NCBI RefSeq assembly: GCF_904846605.1
Contig: NZ_CAJHBI010000004.1
Location: forward strand, 62,001 to 126,000
Length of the DNA: 64,000 bases
Direction of reading: 5' to 3'
Source of the DNA: Psychrobacter sp. 72-O-c
Lineage (GTDB): Bacteria > Pseudomonadota > Gammaproteobacteria > Pseudomonadales > Moraxellaceae
The notes beneath the pieces are model-generated. The model ran no database searches, was not told the DNA's origin, and saw only the letters and a program-made list of their open reading frames with translations. The first letter of the stretch is position 1. Every line of letters starts with the position of its first letter. This document shows positions 47,801 through 57,800 of the stretch, one piece after another. The translations under genes and the position numbers were made by a program.

Positions 47801-48238
47801 CTAAATCAGCCCTAGCACCTGCCGTCCAACATAAACGGTAATAACACCAAACAACATAAAGGTCACCGTCGCCGCCATAGAGCGTGGCGACAGGCGCGCG
47901 TTACCGCAAATACCATGACCACTGGTACAGCCTGAACCTAGCCGTGTACCAAACCCTACCAACAACCCTGCCCCTATTAGTAACGGTAAAGAGCTGGTCA
48001 CTTGCATCAGTGGGAGCGGTGATACCAGCTGATAAAACAGGGGCGATACAACCAACCCCAATACAAATAATATTTGCCACAGCTCCACTCGCTTAGGCTT
48101 CAGCAAGCTGGCACTAATGCCACTGATACCCGCGATACGTCCAATACCTAATAGCAAAATCACAGTCGCTGCACCCAGTATCAAACCGCCAACTAAAGAA
48201 ATGGGTGTGAATGCTTGCCAGTCTACTTGTATGCTCAT
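47801..48238 (-). CDS. YeeE/YedE family membrane protein, half 1
   Basis: A 145-residue membrane protein with about four hydrophobic segments, and the motif GFGTRLGSGCTSGHGICGNARLS. The two cysteines in that motif match conserved YeeE/TsuA cysteines that pass thiosulfate or a related sulfur compound through the membrane. Transcribed first of the pair, about 150 bp after the aminotransferase stop with a hairpin between. No sulfurtransferase or persulfide dioxygenase lies nearby, although such genes often accompany this family. Confidence 0.85.
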   Translation of the reverse strand: MSIQVDWQAFTPISLVGGLILGAATVILLLGIGRIAGISGISASLLKPKRVELWQILFVLGLVVSPLFYQLVSPLPLMQVTSSLPLLIGAGLLVGFGTRLGSGCTSGHGICGNARLSPRSMAATVTFMLFGVITVYVGRQVLGLI

Positions 48239-48326
48239 AACTGATTACCTAGCTTAATTTTATGAACTGTCAATTCAAAATTCTATTTATAAAAGTACAT
48301 TATATTATAAAGTATAATAAAAAGGT

Positions 48327-48360
48327 AAAAAAATACTGAACGCTGGGCTCAGTATTTTTA
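48327..48360 (-). terminator. Hairpin terminator after the class V aminotransferase
   Basis: AAAAATACTGA and TCAGTATTTTT pair perfectly around a 9-nt loop, giving a U-run on either strand. It lies between the aminotransferase stop and the YeeE/YedE pair. Confidence 0.85.
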
Positions 48361-48392
48361 TTTGGTCTATTTAACAGTATTAATTATACAAA

Positions 48393-49529
48393 CTATTTAG
48401 CCAATACTTTTTCAAGGACTGATTCAAAACGCTCTACCGCGCCATCAACGTTAGTCAATTTGTCAAAACCAAACAGACCTAAGCGGAAAGTTTTAAAGCT
48501 GTCAGGTTCGCCGCATTTAAGCGGAACACCAGCTGCGATTTGCATACCAAGCTCAGCGAACGCGCTGCCTTTATGCATATCATCACGACTGGTATAAGAA
48601 ACCACCACACCTGGCGCTTTAAAGCCTTCAGCAGCAACGCTCTCAATACCTTTGTCTGCAAGTACCTTGCGAATACGCTTGCCCAGTTCCCACTGTGCGT
48701 CACATAGCTTATCAAAGCCGATTTCTTTGGCTTCATTAATAGTATCGCGGAACTGACGTAAGCTATCAGTAGGCATAGTCGCATGGTAAGCATGACCGCC
48801 ATTCTCATAAGCACGCATGATGTTTAACCATTGTTTTAAATCTAGGCTAAAGCTATTTGATTCAGTGCTGTCTACTTTTCTCACAGCTGCTTCGCTAAGC
48901 ATAACTAGACCGGCACAAGGGGTGCTGCTCCAGCCTTTTTGCGGGGCACTAATAAGTACGTCAATGCCAAGATCTTTCATATCAAGCCAGACACAACCTG
49001 AAGCGATACAGTCGATAACCAATAGACCACCGACGCTATGAGTCGCAGCAGCTAAGGCTTTGATATATTCTTTTGGTAAAATTATACCCGCTGAAGTTTC
49101 AACGTGCGGAGCAAAAACGATACCAGGTTTGTGTTCTTTGATTTTGGCAACAGCGGTTTCGATGTCAACAGGCGCAAATGGTTTTGGGGCATCGGTATCT
49201 TCAGTACGGTCAGCGGCCAATACGGTGGTTGTTTTACCGATATTGTTCTTTTCTAAAATTTGCGTCCAACGATAACTGAACCAACCATTACGGATGATTA
49301 GGCTGTCTTGGTCACGAGCAAGTTGAGCGGCAACCGCTTCCATGCCATAAGTACCAGCACCTGGAACAATGGCCACGGCATCAGCGTTATAAACTGACTT
49401 TAGATCCGCAGATAAATCATTCATCACTTGCTGAAAAGCTCTTGACATATGATTAAGGGCGCGGTCAGTATAAACCACTGAATATTCTAATAAGCCTTCT
49501 GGATCGATATCTTGACGTAATGCAGACAT
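48393..49529 (-). CDS. Class V aminotransferase (serine/alanine-glyoxylate type)
   Basis: PLP-dependent fold type I enzyme of 378 residues. The PLP aspartate is D173 (VIDCIASG) and the Schiff-base lysine K198 in SAPQKGWSS. PGAGTYGMEAV near residue 56 and PHVETSAGI near 141 match the alanine-glyoxylate/serine-pyruvate aminotransferase branch. The family also includes phosphonate and other aminotransferases, and no neighbour settles the substrate. AAGGAA precedes the ATG. A terminator separates it from the YeeE/YedE pair. Confidence 0.87.
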   Translation of the reverse strand: MSALRQDIDPEGLLEYSVVYTDRALNHMSRAFQQVMNDLSADLKSVYNADAVAIVPGAGTYGMEAVAAQLARDQDSLIIRNGWFSYRWTQILEKNNIGKTTTVLAADRTEDTDAPKPFAPVDIETAVAKIKEHKPGIVFAPHVETSAGIILPKEYIKALAAATHSVGGLLVIDCIASGCVWLDMKDLGIDVLISAPQKGWSSTPCAGLVMLSEAAVRKVDSTESNSFSLDLKQWLNIMRAYENGGHAYHATMPTDSLRQFRDTINEAKEIGFDKLCDAQWELGKRIRKVLADKGIESVAAEGFKAPGVVVSYTSRDDMHKGSAFAELGMQIAAGVPLKCGEPDSFKTFRLGLFGFDKLTNVDGAVERFESVLEKVLAK

Positions 49530-50157
49530 GGGACATTCCTTGTTTGTTGTTAGATTATTTAGATGTGACTAAAAGTTGAGCACAGATAAATCTTGAGTAT
49601 CGCCATATTAAGTGATATAAAAATACTGAATACGGTAATAGGTACTGCGAGTTATACATACGATTAATTATAGGTACGATTAATTATAGATGCTACTGAT
49701 TATAGGTACCATTAAGGGTCTTACTAGAGAGTACAACGTGGGCTTGACGATATAGCACTTTATCCTAGCGCTATTGCCGTTGGTAAGTAATGTCTTATGC
49801 AAGACTGCTTATGACATTAGGGCCATTATAGTTGCTGCACAGCGGCAGACAGATGATAATAGTCACTGGTAATTTTATTAAATTAAAATCCGTCTGCCAA
49901 CGCCGATAGCGATGACCATAACTGTGCCATGACTCAACGCAATCATGACAGCTTGATACTAGCACTGATAATGGTGGTTGACAACGGTTTGTTGGCTCCA
50001 CAATATATCTACCGTAAGTTTCCTTTTATCAGTAAAGCTATTAACGATTTATTAACCAGTTATTAGCAAAAAATAGTCTACTCTAGTTAATCTAATTTAG
50101 AAACGGCACAGTGCAACGTTACTACAAATGACTCTCTTTTATTTTGAATCGACTATA
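49530..50157. other. Intergenic region upstream of the aminotransferase
   Basis: About 630 bp after hemA and before the aminotransferase gene, both minus strand. It contains 16-bp tandem repeats (49660-49707). The rest gives no convincing gene or hairpin. Confidence 0.45.
49660..49707. repeat. Three 16-bp tandem repeats
   Basis: Units at 49660, 49676 and 49692 are TACGATTAATTATAGG, TACGATTAATTATAGA and TGCTACTGATTATAGG. The first two differ at one base. They lie 130-180 bp upstream of the aminotransferase start. Confidence 0.85.
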
Positions 50158-51537
50158 TTAGCGATGACGATAAGCGTCGTGTAACCCTGAAACCACAAAG
50201 TCTAGCAGTTCACTATCGCCTTCGCGCGCCGCCTTACGCATGAGCTTCGATGGGGCATGAGTCAAAGTCTGAGTCAGGCGCCGTGATAGCTCAGTAATCA
50301 CATCTTCAGCGCTGACCTCACCGTGCTCAAGCTTGACGAGTGATTCATTGAGTAGCTTATCTACTTGCTCATTAGTGCGCACCCGATACTGCTGAATGTC
50401 TTTGCCCACTTGCCGCACTTGAAAACGCCGCTCCATTTCAACGACCAATTGGCTAACGAGCAGCTCAGCATCAACAGCAGCTTGGCGGCGCTGTTCAAGA
50501 TTGCCAGCGATGACATGCTGCAAGTCATCAACAGAGTAGAGATAGACATCATCTATCCGGCTGATGGTCGAGTCAATATCACGCGGTACGGCCAAATCTA
50601 TCATCAACATCGGCTGATAACGACGGCGCTTCAGTGCTTGCGTGGTCATCGTTTTATCGATTAACAAATCCATACTACCACTACAGCTACTGACGATATC
50701 TGCATCCGCAAGCACTTGCGGTAGCTCTTGTAGCGATCTAACCTCCACGCTACGGTTAGGTTGGCGTAGTTCAGCAGCTAAAGCTTCGGCACGCTCAGGG
50801 CTACGGTTACAAATGATGACTCGCCCAACCCCAAGCCCTGCGATATGAGTAGCGACTAAGCGGTTCATCTCACCAGCAGCCACCACTAATAGGGTACGAC
50901 TGGGCATATTATCAAAAATCTGGGTGACTAGCTTAGCAGCTGCAAAGCCAAGCGATACCGCATGCGCCCCCACATTGGTCTCATTACGCACACGTTTGGA
51001 GGCAGCAAACACTTGATCAATAATCCAGCCTAGCTGATTGCTTAGTGCTTGCTCGCTTTGTGCGAGATGGACGGCTTGCTTAATTTGGCCGAGTATTTGC
51101 GGCTCACCTAATATCATCGAGTCCAGACCCGCCGCGACTCGTAGCCAGTGGGTAAGCGCATGGGTGTCACGATGCACATATAGATATGGCTCAATCTCAG
51201 CCACAGAAAGCTGCTTAAAGTTAGCAAGCCAGGTTTTAATCTGAATAATATGAGCGCTCATGGCCTCTGAGGTAACTCCTAAGCTGGCGCTACTATTAGA
51301 GGGTGAAGTAGAAGATGTTGTAGGCGCGCGTGTTGAAGTGATATTGTTAGGAGCACTAGTGTGCGGCACCAACGCATATATCTCAGTACGGTTACAAGTC
51401 GAGACAATCACGCTACCGTCAGTAAAGCCTTTGAGCTGGTCAAGCGCAACGGTTACCTCGTCACCCACAAGCGCCAAGCGCTCACGTAAAGCGACTGGTG
51501 CAGTTTTGTGATTGACTCCAATGACCACTAATCTCAT
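50158..51537 (-). CDS. hemA: Glutamyl-tRNA reductase
   Basis: NADPH-dependent reductase that makes glutamate-1-semialdehyde from glutamyl-tRNA, the first committed step of tetrapyrrole synthesis. The catalytic cysteine is C48 in VSTCNRTEIY. The NADPH-binding domain includes LLVVAAGEMNRLVATH and SCSGSMDLLI, and the dimerisation helix is at the C-terminus. At 459 residues it is longer than the usual 420-430 because of a Thr/Ser/Asn-rich insertion at about residues 58-92 directly after the active-site segment. It is divergent from the TPR-lolB-ispE block, a standard arrangement in Pseudomonadales. Confidence 0.96.
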   Translation of the reverse strand: MRLVVIGVNHKTAPVALRERLALVGDEVTVALDQLKGFTDGSVIVSTCNRTEIYALVPHTSAPNNITSTRAPTTSSTSPSNSSASLGVTSEAMSAHIIQIKTWLANFKQLSVAEIEPYLYVHRDTHALTHWLRVAAGLDSMILGEPQILGQIKQAVHLAQSEQALSNQLGWIIDQVFAASKRVRNETNVGAHAVSLGFAAAKLVTQIFDNMPSRTLLVVAAGEMNRLVATHIAGLGVGRVIICNRSPERAEALAAELRQPNRSVEVRSLQELPQVLADADIVSSCSGSMDLLIDKTMTTQALKRRRYQPMLMIDLAVPRDIDSTISRIDDVYLYSVDDLQHVIAGNLEQRRQAAVDAELLVSQLVVEMERRFQVRQVGKDIQQYRVRTNEQVDKLLNESLVKLEHGEVSAEDVITELSRRLTQTLTHAPSKLMRKAAREGDSELLDFVVSGLHDAYRHR

Positions 51538-52229
51538 TATTGATAGACCATAAACATAACGCTCATTTACTTGCTAAACCGCCGCTCTATTTTTAAAAGC
51601 AGATTCTAAAAGCCAGTATCATCTAAAGACTAGTGTTATCTAAAAGCTAGGGTTAAAAGCGGATAAAATTTGTTGTGAACCACAGGCTAAAACATACTAC
51701 AGTCAGACGAAAGTAGTTGCATAATCAGGCGGCGTTATTGATTTGACTAGGATAAAAACCAAGTTAAAAGATAGGTTAAACTCAGTGACGATAAGCACAA
51801 AACTGCTCATTATAGCATTGTACCATTGTTACCCGTTTTGTTTAATACTCGCCCTGCTACCCCACCACTATTTACTTGTATTTGGGTAACTTAACGTTAA
51901 ATCAACGGTCTCAATAATTTTTAGATGTCATCTTGCCTACCTATTTTCAGGTCTTAACACACCGCCATAAACTCATTACTTATAAAAATTTCTTGAATAT
52001 GACCAGTTTTATAAATACTTGAGTAACATGAGTACTATTGTTTATAGCACTCGTTCGCCTCTATAATACTCTCAGTAGGTGTCTACCATAAACTCATAAA
52101 ATCAATACATTAAATTGGCTTTGTAGATAAAGCATAGTTGGTAAGTAAATAATGAATAAAGTGGCTTTATATAGAGCGACCTGAAATAAAGTAACATTAT
52201 TAGTAATTAATGAGTGAATACTGCTAGTT
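51538..52229. other. Divergent intergenic region hemA / TPR gene
   Basis: About 690 bp. The hemA-proximal part contains three degenerate 17-bp repeats (51603-51654). The remainder is AT-rich and presumably holds both promoters; no gene or clear operator is seen. Confidence 0.45.
51603..51654 (-). repeat. Three imperfect 17-18 bp tandem repeats in hemA leader
   Basis: Plus-strand units ATTCTAAAAGCCAGTATC, ATCTAAAGACTAGTGTT and ATCTAAAAGCTAGGGTT lie 66-117 bp upstream of the hemA start. Confidence 0.75.
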
Positions 52230-54158
52230 ATGATTTTTTTTGGGTTATCGTTTCAATCACAACTTGCGCATAACGACCAATCTAGCCTTCAAGCTTTATT
52301 GCGTGTCGTCATTGATCGATTGTGTCAGCGCCATAAGCTAACCTTACTGTTGGCCGCTTGCTTGTGCTTAGCCACCCCTGCCCAGGCAAACCTCCTTAAT
52401 TCACCATCGAATGACATCATATCTAGTACTTCCGTAGTGAAGCGTTCAATAGCTACTATTGATAATGAACAAGATAGTAGTAACAATAGTAGTGATAGAA
52501 CGCAGATCGTAGACAGGGTGGCTAACGTTAATAGTTTACCACCGGCAACCGTGTTGCAGCCAGAGCTTACCGAGCCCAGTCTATATAGTATTTTGGATGC
52601 CGAGTTTGCAGCTGATCGCGGTGATACCCGCCGCGCCTTAGCCATTTATAAACAGCAGTCCTTTAAAGAAGACGCCACAGCAGTTTTTGAGCGGGGGCTC
52701 AGCTTGTCTTTGCGTAGCGAGGATATTGGCTCCTCACTCCAGTTTGCCAAAACCTGGCAAGACCAAAACCCCGATCACGTACCCGCGTGGTTTTATGTGG
52801 CCCATTTAGCCTTAAGAGCGCACGACTATACGTTAGCTAGTGAGACCTTAAACCGTATTTTACGCTATGATCCTCGTGCAGATTTGAGCGAAATCCTTAT
52901 CGGCATCTATCCCAATACCGACAATGACAAACGCGAACTGCTTGCCGCTTTGCAGCCCCTTGATAGCGAGCAAAATGCCTCATTGTCGGTGTTAAAAGCA
53001 GGATTGCTCTACCAGTTTAATGAACCGCAGTTGGCGCTTATTCATATTAATCGTGCTTTAGCACGCCAGCCTGATTATGTACCGTTTATTACCCTAAAAT
53101 CTGACATTTTACGAAAAATAGAGCCAGACGCAATGGTGCTCAATTATGTCAACCAATCAAGGCTGCGTAATCCTGATAGCAAGAGTCTATACCTGTACGA
53201 GATTCGCTACCTGCTTGATTTGAAGCAAAGTCAAAAAGCGTGGCAGCTATTACTTGAGGCGCATAATCGTTTTAATGATGATGCTGAGATTACTTTATTA
53301 GCAGCGCTGGTCAGTCTGGATGTTGAAGAATATCAAAGCGCTGATCAACTGCTTAACATGCTAGCAAAAAATCTAGCTTACCTTGACCAAGCCTATTATT
53401 ATCTTGGCATCAGTGCTGAGCGTCAGCAGCGCTTTGAGCAGGCCAAACACTACTTAAACGGCGTCATGCAAGAAGACTTAGTGCTGGCGGCGCGTAAAAA
53501 AGTTGTGGCCTTTGAGCTACTTAACAATAACGTCGATGCCGCAATCGCTACCCTACAAAAACTGCGCCAACAATTTGAAGTATTTGCCCCTGAAACTTAT
53601 GTTTTAGAAGCTGATATCTTATGGCAGCAAGAGGAGACCGATGAGGCGCTACAATTATTAACTCGCGCCAGCCGTAAATATCCTGACGATGAAGCTTTAC
53701 TTTTTGCCCGCGCCCAACTGCTTGACGATCGTAATGACTATGTAATCAAGCGTACCTTACTCAATCATTTACAAGCGTTAGCGCCCAGCAACTTATCCTA
53801 TCAGCTCAGCTACGCGCAACTGCTGCTCTCGAATGATGGCAACTCTGAGCAGGGTTTAGCGCTGGCAACCGCTATCATTCAGATTCGCTACGACGACTCG
53901 CGTTACGACAATGACTTGCATCTGCAAGCGTTAAATGTGCTTGCTAGTAATGCTTTAGCCAATGACAATTACACACAAGTTATTAACTATTTGCAAACGC
54001 CTTATGATGTGTTTCCCAGCCTGCGCTCGGGTGTGTTGTTATTGCGTGCTTATCAAGGCTTAGGGAATAATGATAAGGTCGACTCCTTGCTAGCGGATCT
54101 TCAGCAGCGCTTCTCATTCGGGCAGCACAATATCAATGACCACACACAACTTTATTAA
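52230..54158 (+). CDS. TPR-repeat protein, probably exported
   Basis: A 642-residue protein. A hydrophobic stretch LTLLLAACLCLATPAQA ends near residue 53 and looks like a Sec signal peptide preceded by an unusually long N-terminal region. The true start could therefore be a TTG near 52299 or 52320 instead of the ATG at 52230. After a Ser/Asn-rich linker (55-100), residues from about 110 are helical tetratricopeptide-like repeats, for example AWFYVAHLALRAHDYTLASETL and AYYYLGISAERQQRFEQAKHYL. It probably acts as a periplasmic scaffold. A TPR gene upstream of lolB is common in Pseudomonadales; its precise function is unknown. Confidence 0.85.
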   Translation: MIFFGLSFQSQLAHNDQSSLQALLRVVIDRLCQRHKLTLLLAACLCLATPAQANLLNSPSNDIISSTSVVKRSIATIDNEQDSSNNSSDRTQIVDRVANVNSLPPATVLQPELTEPSLYSILDAEFAADRGDTRRALAIYKQQSFKEDATAVFERGLSLSLRSEDIGSSLQFAKTWQDQNPDHVPAWFYVAHLALRAHDYTLASETLNRILRYDPRADLSEILIGIYPNTDNDKRELLAALQPLDSEQNASLSVLKAGLLYQFNEPQLALIHINRALARQPDYVPFITLKSDILRKIEPDAMVLNYVNQSRLRNPDSKSLYLYEIRYLLDLKQSQKAWQLLLEAHNRFNDDAEITLLAALVSLDVEEYQSADQLLNMLAKNLAYLDQAYYYLGISAERQQRFEQAKHYLNGVMQEDLVLAARKKVVAFELLNNNVDAAIATLQKLRQQFEVFAPETYVLEADILWQQEETDEALQLLTRASRKYPDDEALLFARAQLLDDRNDYVIKRTLLNHLQALAPSNLSYQLSYAQLLLSNDGNSEQGLALATAIIQIRYDDSRYDNDLHLQALNVLASNALANDNYTQVINYLQTPYDVFPSLRSGVLLLRAYQGLGNNDKVDSLLADLQQRFSFGQHNINDHTQLY

Positions 54159-54431
54159 TAACTAACTACGGTTTAAGAGGATCTCAGGTGTGATTGGCTA
54201 AAGACAAACCAGTCATCATGACTGCTCGCGGGCAACAGCGTTAATTATGCTGTAAAAAATTACTATAAAAATTGTGGGCTGTTTTTATTTTGGATTGACC
54301 CATTAAAATGAGCTAACTGTACAGGGTACTTATAATAAAAAAACAAAAGTTCATAACAGAGCAACAAACAAGGTTTAAGCTAACCGCTTAAAATTAAATC
54401 TTTTTAAGCTTGTAAATTTTGAGGAAACACC

Positions 54432-55061
54432 ATGTCGTCTCTAAAAAAAACCCATCATAAACCTACTAAATTAGCTACCTTTGCTGCCCTAACAGCAGCG
54501 CTGGCAATCACCTCAGGCTGTCAGTCTTTACAAGGCGCGAATGCCACTACTAAACCCGCTCCTATCGTGCAACCACAAAAATTAGCTAATTTTAACATCA
54601 CCGGTAAAATCGGCGTGACTATGCCTAGTAATGCAGCGAATACAGGTACTCAAGGTGGCAGTGCCTTTTATGCCTGGGGTCAGCAAAATGATCGCTTCGC
54701 TATTGAGCTGATTGGCGCGTTAGGAATTGGCAAGACCAATATTGAGTATGACGGTCAGACGGCCACTTTAGTGAGCGAAAAGACCGGCACCTTGACGGCA
54801 GACAATCCTGAAACCTTGCTACAAAAAGCTACTGGCTGGCAAGCGCCGATCTCGCAAATGCCTTATTGGATTTCTGGGCGTCCCGCACCTTCAGACAGTT
54901 CGCCGCAAACTGATGCTCAAGGTCGGCTTATCAGCTCAGTCAACGGTCCTTGGACAGCAAGCTTTACCTATAAAGGCAACGATAAGCTGCCGAATAAGAT
55001 CAGCGCTTTACAGCAGCAAGGTCATAAAGTCGTTATGACTATTGACCACCAAAACAAATAA
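54432..55061 (+). CDS. lolB: Outer-membrane lipoprotein LolB
   Basis: Receives lipoproteins from LolA and inserts them into the outer membrane. A basic n-region and a hydrophobic stretch end in ITSGC (C30). FNITGKIGVTMPS after the linker and FAIELIGALGIGKTNIEYDG are typical of the LolB barrel; YWISGRPAP matches the family's conserved segment. At 209 residues it is of usual length. GAGGAAA precedes the ATG. It lies between the TPR gene and ispE, 41 bp before the latter, a conserved gene order. Confidence 0.93.
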   Translation: MSSLKKTHHKPTKLATFAALTAALAITSGCQSLQGANATTKPAPIVQPQKLANFNITGKIGVTMPSNAANTGTQGGSAFYAWGQQNDRFAIELIGALGIGKTNIEYDGQTATLVSEKTGTLTADNPETLLQKATGWQAPISQMPYWISGRPAPSDSSPQTDAQGRLISSVNGPWTASFTYKGNDKLPNKISALQQQGHKVVMTIDHQNK

Positions 55062-55102
55062 TCTACAGTCAATTCGATTATCACTTATAAAGACCGCTGT
55101 TT

Positions 55103-56203
55103 ATGACTAAAAAAATAGCCATCTCTCACGCCCCAGTTACACGACTATCGCCTGCGAAGATCAATCTGTTTTTGCATATTACAGGCAGGCGCGCCGATGG
55201 TTACCATAACTTGCAAACCGTTTTTCGCCTGCTTGACTGGGGTGATTATCTACACTTTTTGCCAGCGGATTTGCTGTCATTATCGACGACTGATATTAAT
55301 ATTAATAAAGACGTTGATACCGACTTTAATGCCAGCGTGACGCATCTATCAGAAGACTCCAATTTACCCGAACGAAATGTACCTGACCTAAGCACTGCTG
55401 CCTATCAGCAAGCAGCCGCACTGTCGAATAAGCTGCCAAATAAGCTATGCAATCAACTGGTGTCACTCACTGGTGCTGAAACCATTACTGATAGCTTAGC
55501 GGATAACTTAATTATAAAGGCAGCACGCGCATTGTTAGCGTATGCTTTACAATTGGGGAGGCTACCCCCTCAGCTACCGCACGTCAGCATCACCTTAGAT
55601 AAACGCCTACCAATGGGTGCAGGACTAGGCGGTGGTTCCTCTAATGCGGCTACTACTTTACTGGTGCTTAATGAGCTTTGGCAACTAGAATTTACTAACA
55701 AGCAACTGTGTTATATTGGAGCGACGCTGGGTGCCGATGTGCCGATATTTATCTTTGGGCAGGATGCCATTGCAATGGGTATTGGTGAGCAGCTCACGCC
55801 GATAGAATTGCCCAGTCAGCAGTATTTATTACTCACCCCAAACGCTCATGTCAATACTGCGCAGCTGTTCGCTCATTCAAAGCTACGACGCGATACTAAG
55901 CCGCTTACCGCTACGACTATTAGTGAGCAATCAGCGCGTTATATTCAAGCGCTTAACGCCCCTTATCACAACGTTTTTACCCCAGTGGTTGAGAGTCTGG
56001 CGCCAGCAGTGAGCCGAGCATTACAGTATTTACGAGAATTAGAGCCGCAAGCGTTAGGAGTTGCACGGATGACCGGCTCGGGTAGCGCAGTATTTTTACC
56101 GTTAGATGCGAGTATTATTGCCAATGCTCAACTGTTAGCAGATTGGGTAGCAAATGCGCCCTACCCTGCCTATATCGTTAGTAACTTAAAGACCTCATTG
56201 TAA
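55103..56203 (+). CDS. ispE: 4-diphosphocytidyl-2-C-methyl-D-erythritol kinase with insertion
   Basis: GHMP-family kinase that phosphorylates CDP-methylerythritol in the MEP isoprenoid pathway. The N-terminal motif SPAKINLFLHITGRRADGYH, with its lysine and aspartate, is intact, as are the ATP loop PMGAGLGGGSSNAAT (about 170-184) and the C-terminal MTGSGSAVFLP. At 366 residues it is about 80 longer than usual. A hydrophilic insertion at about residues 65-131 interrupts the first domain between strand elements. It follows lolB and precedes two tRNA-Gln genes, the standard arrangement. Confidence 0.95.
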   Translation: MTKKIAISHAPVTRLSPAKINLFLHITGRRADGYHNLQTVFRLLDWGDYLHFLPADLLSLSTTDININKDVDTDFNASVTHLSEDSNLPERNVPDLSTAAYQQAAALSNKLPNKLCNQLVSLTGAETITDSLADNLIIKAARALLAYALQLGRLPPQLPHVSITLDKRLPMGAGLGGGSSNAATTLLVLNELWQLEFTNKQLCYIGATLGADVPIFIFGQDAIAMGIGEQLTPIELPSQQYLLLTPNAHVNTAQLFAHSKLRRDTKPLTATTISEQSARYIQALNAPYHNVFTPVVESLAPAVSRALQYLRELEPQALGVARMTGSGSAVFLPLDASIIANAQLLADWVANAPYPAYIVSNLKTSL

Positions 56204-56330
56204 ATAATCGCACGTCAGTGTAAATAATTATCTAAATCACCAGCAGCGGTAGGATTAAGGTGGTTAATTTGCTAGAATAGCCTCAGCTTCAACTTATTGT
56301 GAATAAAAGCTATAAAAAGGCGCAAATGGC

Positions 56331-56358
56331 TTGCAAAATTTGAATATTTATTTATAAT
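56331..56358 (+). promoter_or_regulatory. Promoter of the tRNA-Gln gene(s)
   Basis: TTGCAA (56331-56336) and TATAAT (56353-56358) are 16 bp apart and are followed by the GC-rich discriminator GGTCGCC, as expected for stable RNA genes. Confidence 0.7.
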
Positions 56359-56371
56359 AGGTCGCCAATAT

Positions 56372-56446
56372 AGGGGTATAGCCAAGTTGGTAAGGCATCA
56401 GGTTTTGATCCTGACACCGTTGGTTCGAGTCCAGCTACCCCTACCA
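56372..56446 (+). tRNA. tRNA-Gln (UUG), copy 1
   Basis: The cloverleaf closes. The 7-bp acceptor AGGGGTA pairs with TACCCCT, the discriminator is A, and CCA is encoded. The anticodon loop TTTTGAT gives anticodon TTG, and the T-arm is GTTGGTTCGAGTCCAGC-like. Copy 2 is identical. Confidence 0.97.
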
Positions 56447-56683
56447 TATTTTCAGTTTGCATTATGATAATTTGCCACTAATATTGATGGCCACTTGTCT
56501 AATAGCAATTGACAACACCCTTCCAGTTTCGGTATAGTTCGCAACGAACACCGCTGGGAAAATGTTGTTTTTAGACGGTTTAACCGTTCTCCAAACGACT
56601 TAAAAGGCAGCTCAGCCATTCTAATATTTTTATTAGAAATTTGTTTAATATTAAACACTGGCAGTGCACAGTCTACACATTAT

Positions 56684-56758
56684 AGGGGTATAGCCAAGTT
56701 GGTAAGGCATCAGGTTTTGATCCTGACACCGTTGGTTCGAGTCCAGCTACCCCTACCA
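56684..56758 (+). tRNA. tRNA-Gln (UUG), copy 2
   Basis: Identical over 75 nt to the copy at 56372. No separate strong promoter was seen in the 237-bp spacer, so it may be co-transcribed with copy 1 and possibly read on into prs. Confidence 0.97.
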
Positions 56759-56852
56759 TTTTCTAGAGTCATGTTCACCACACTTTTCTTAATTTGAGCA
56801 GTTTGACACTGCTTAGCGGTCGCTGCTTGAGTCACTCAATAGGACTTCTGTC

Positions 56853-57800
56853 ATGCCTTATTTGGCGATTTTTACGGGCAATGCCCACCCAGAACTAGCG
56901 AAAACCGTAGCCGACCACCTCCACATCCCCCTTGGTAAAGCTGACATCACTCGTTTTTCTGATGGCGAAATTGCCGTGGAAATCAAAGAACACGTGCGCG
57001 GTAAAGACGTGTTCATTATGCAGCCTACCTGTGCACCAACCAATGATAACCTGATGGAAATCATGATGATGGCCGACGCGCTGCGTCGCTCAAGTGCTGG
57101 CCGTATCACCGCTGTGATGCCCTACTTCGGTTATGCCCGTCAAGATCGTCGCCCGCGCTCAGCTCGTGTGCCAATCTCGGCTAAGGTTGTTGCTGATATG
57201 CTCAACATTGTCAGCATTGATCGCGTTATGACGGTTGACTTGCATTCGGACCAGATTCAAGGGTTCTTTGATATACCAGTTGATAACATCTACGCGACTC
57301 CCGTTCTACTCAATGACCTCAAAAAACAAGATTATGACAACATCATGGTAGTCTCACCTGACGTTGGTGGCGTGGTTCGTGCCCGTGCTATGGCAAAACA
57401 GCTAGGCGATACCGACTTAGCCATTATTGATAAACGCCGTGCACGTGCCAATGAGTCCCAAGTGATGCATATCATCGGTGATGTACGCGACCGTGATTGC
57501 GTGATTGTTGATGATATGGTCGATACCGCAGGAACATTGTGCAAAGCAGCAGAGGCCCTAAAAGCAAGTGGCGCACGCCGCGTTCTAGCCTATATTACCC
57601 ATCCTGTATTATCTGGTAATGCACTGAAAAATATCGGCGAATCAGCTCTGGATGAAGTCGTGGTTACCGACACTATCCCATTATCTGCTGCGGCCAAAGC
57701 GTGTAGCAAAATTCGCCAAATATCTATTGCTCCAATGCTAGCTGAAAGCTTACGACGCATTAATAACGAAGAATCTATCAGCGCGATGTTTGATGCCTAG
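56853..57800 (+). CDS. prs: Ribose-phosphate pyrophosphokinase
   Basis: Makes PRPP from ribose-5-phosphate and ATP for nucleotide, histidine, tryptophan and NAD synthesis. A 315-residue class I enzyme: the N-terminal [10 protein letters not shown], the flexible-loop region [34 protein letters not shown], and the PRPP-binding motif [10 protein letters not shown] are all present. AGGACT-type ribosome binding sequence lies before the ATG. It lies between tRNA-Gln and rplY in the usual order. Confidence 0.97.
   Translation: MPYLAIFTGNAHPELAKTVADHLHIPLGKADITRFSDGEIAVEIKEHVRGKDVFIMQPTCAPTNDNLMEIMMMADALRRSSAGRITAVMPYFGYARQDRRPRSARVPISAKVVADMLNIVSIDRVMTVDLHSDQIQGFFDIPVDNIYATPVLLNDLKKQDYDNIMVVSPDVGGVVRARAMAKQLGDTDLAIIDKRRARANESQVMHIIGDVRDRDCVIVDDMVDTAGTLCKAAEALKASGARRVLAYITHPVLSGNALKNIGESALDEVVVTDTIPLSAAAKACSKIRQISIAPMLAESLRRINNEESISAMFDA

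Noticed and set aside
49795-50001. Small minus-strand reading frame between hemA and the aminotransferase gene
   Set aside because: No ribosome binding site and no recognisable family; composition is like the surrounding non-coding DNA.
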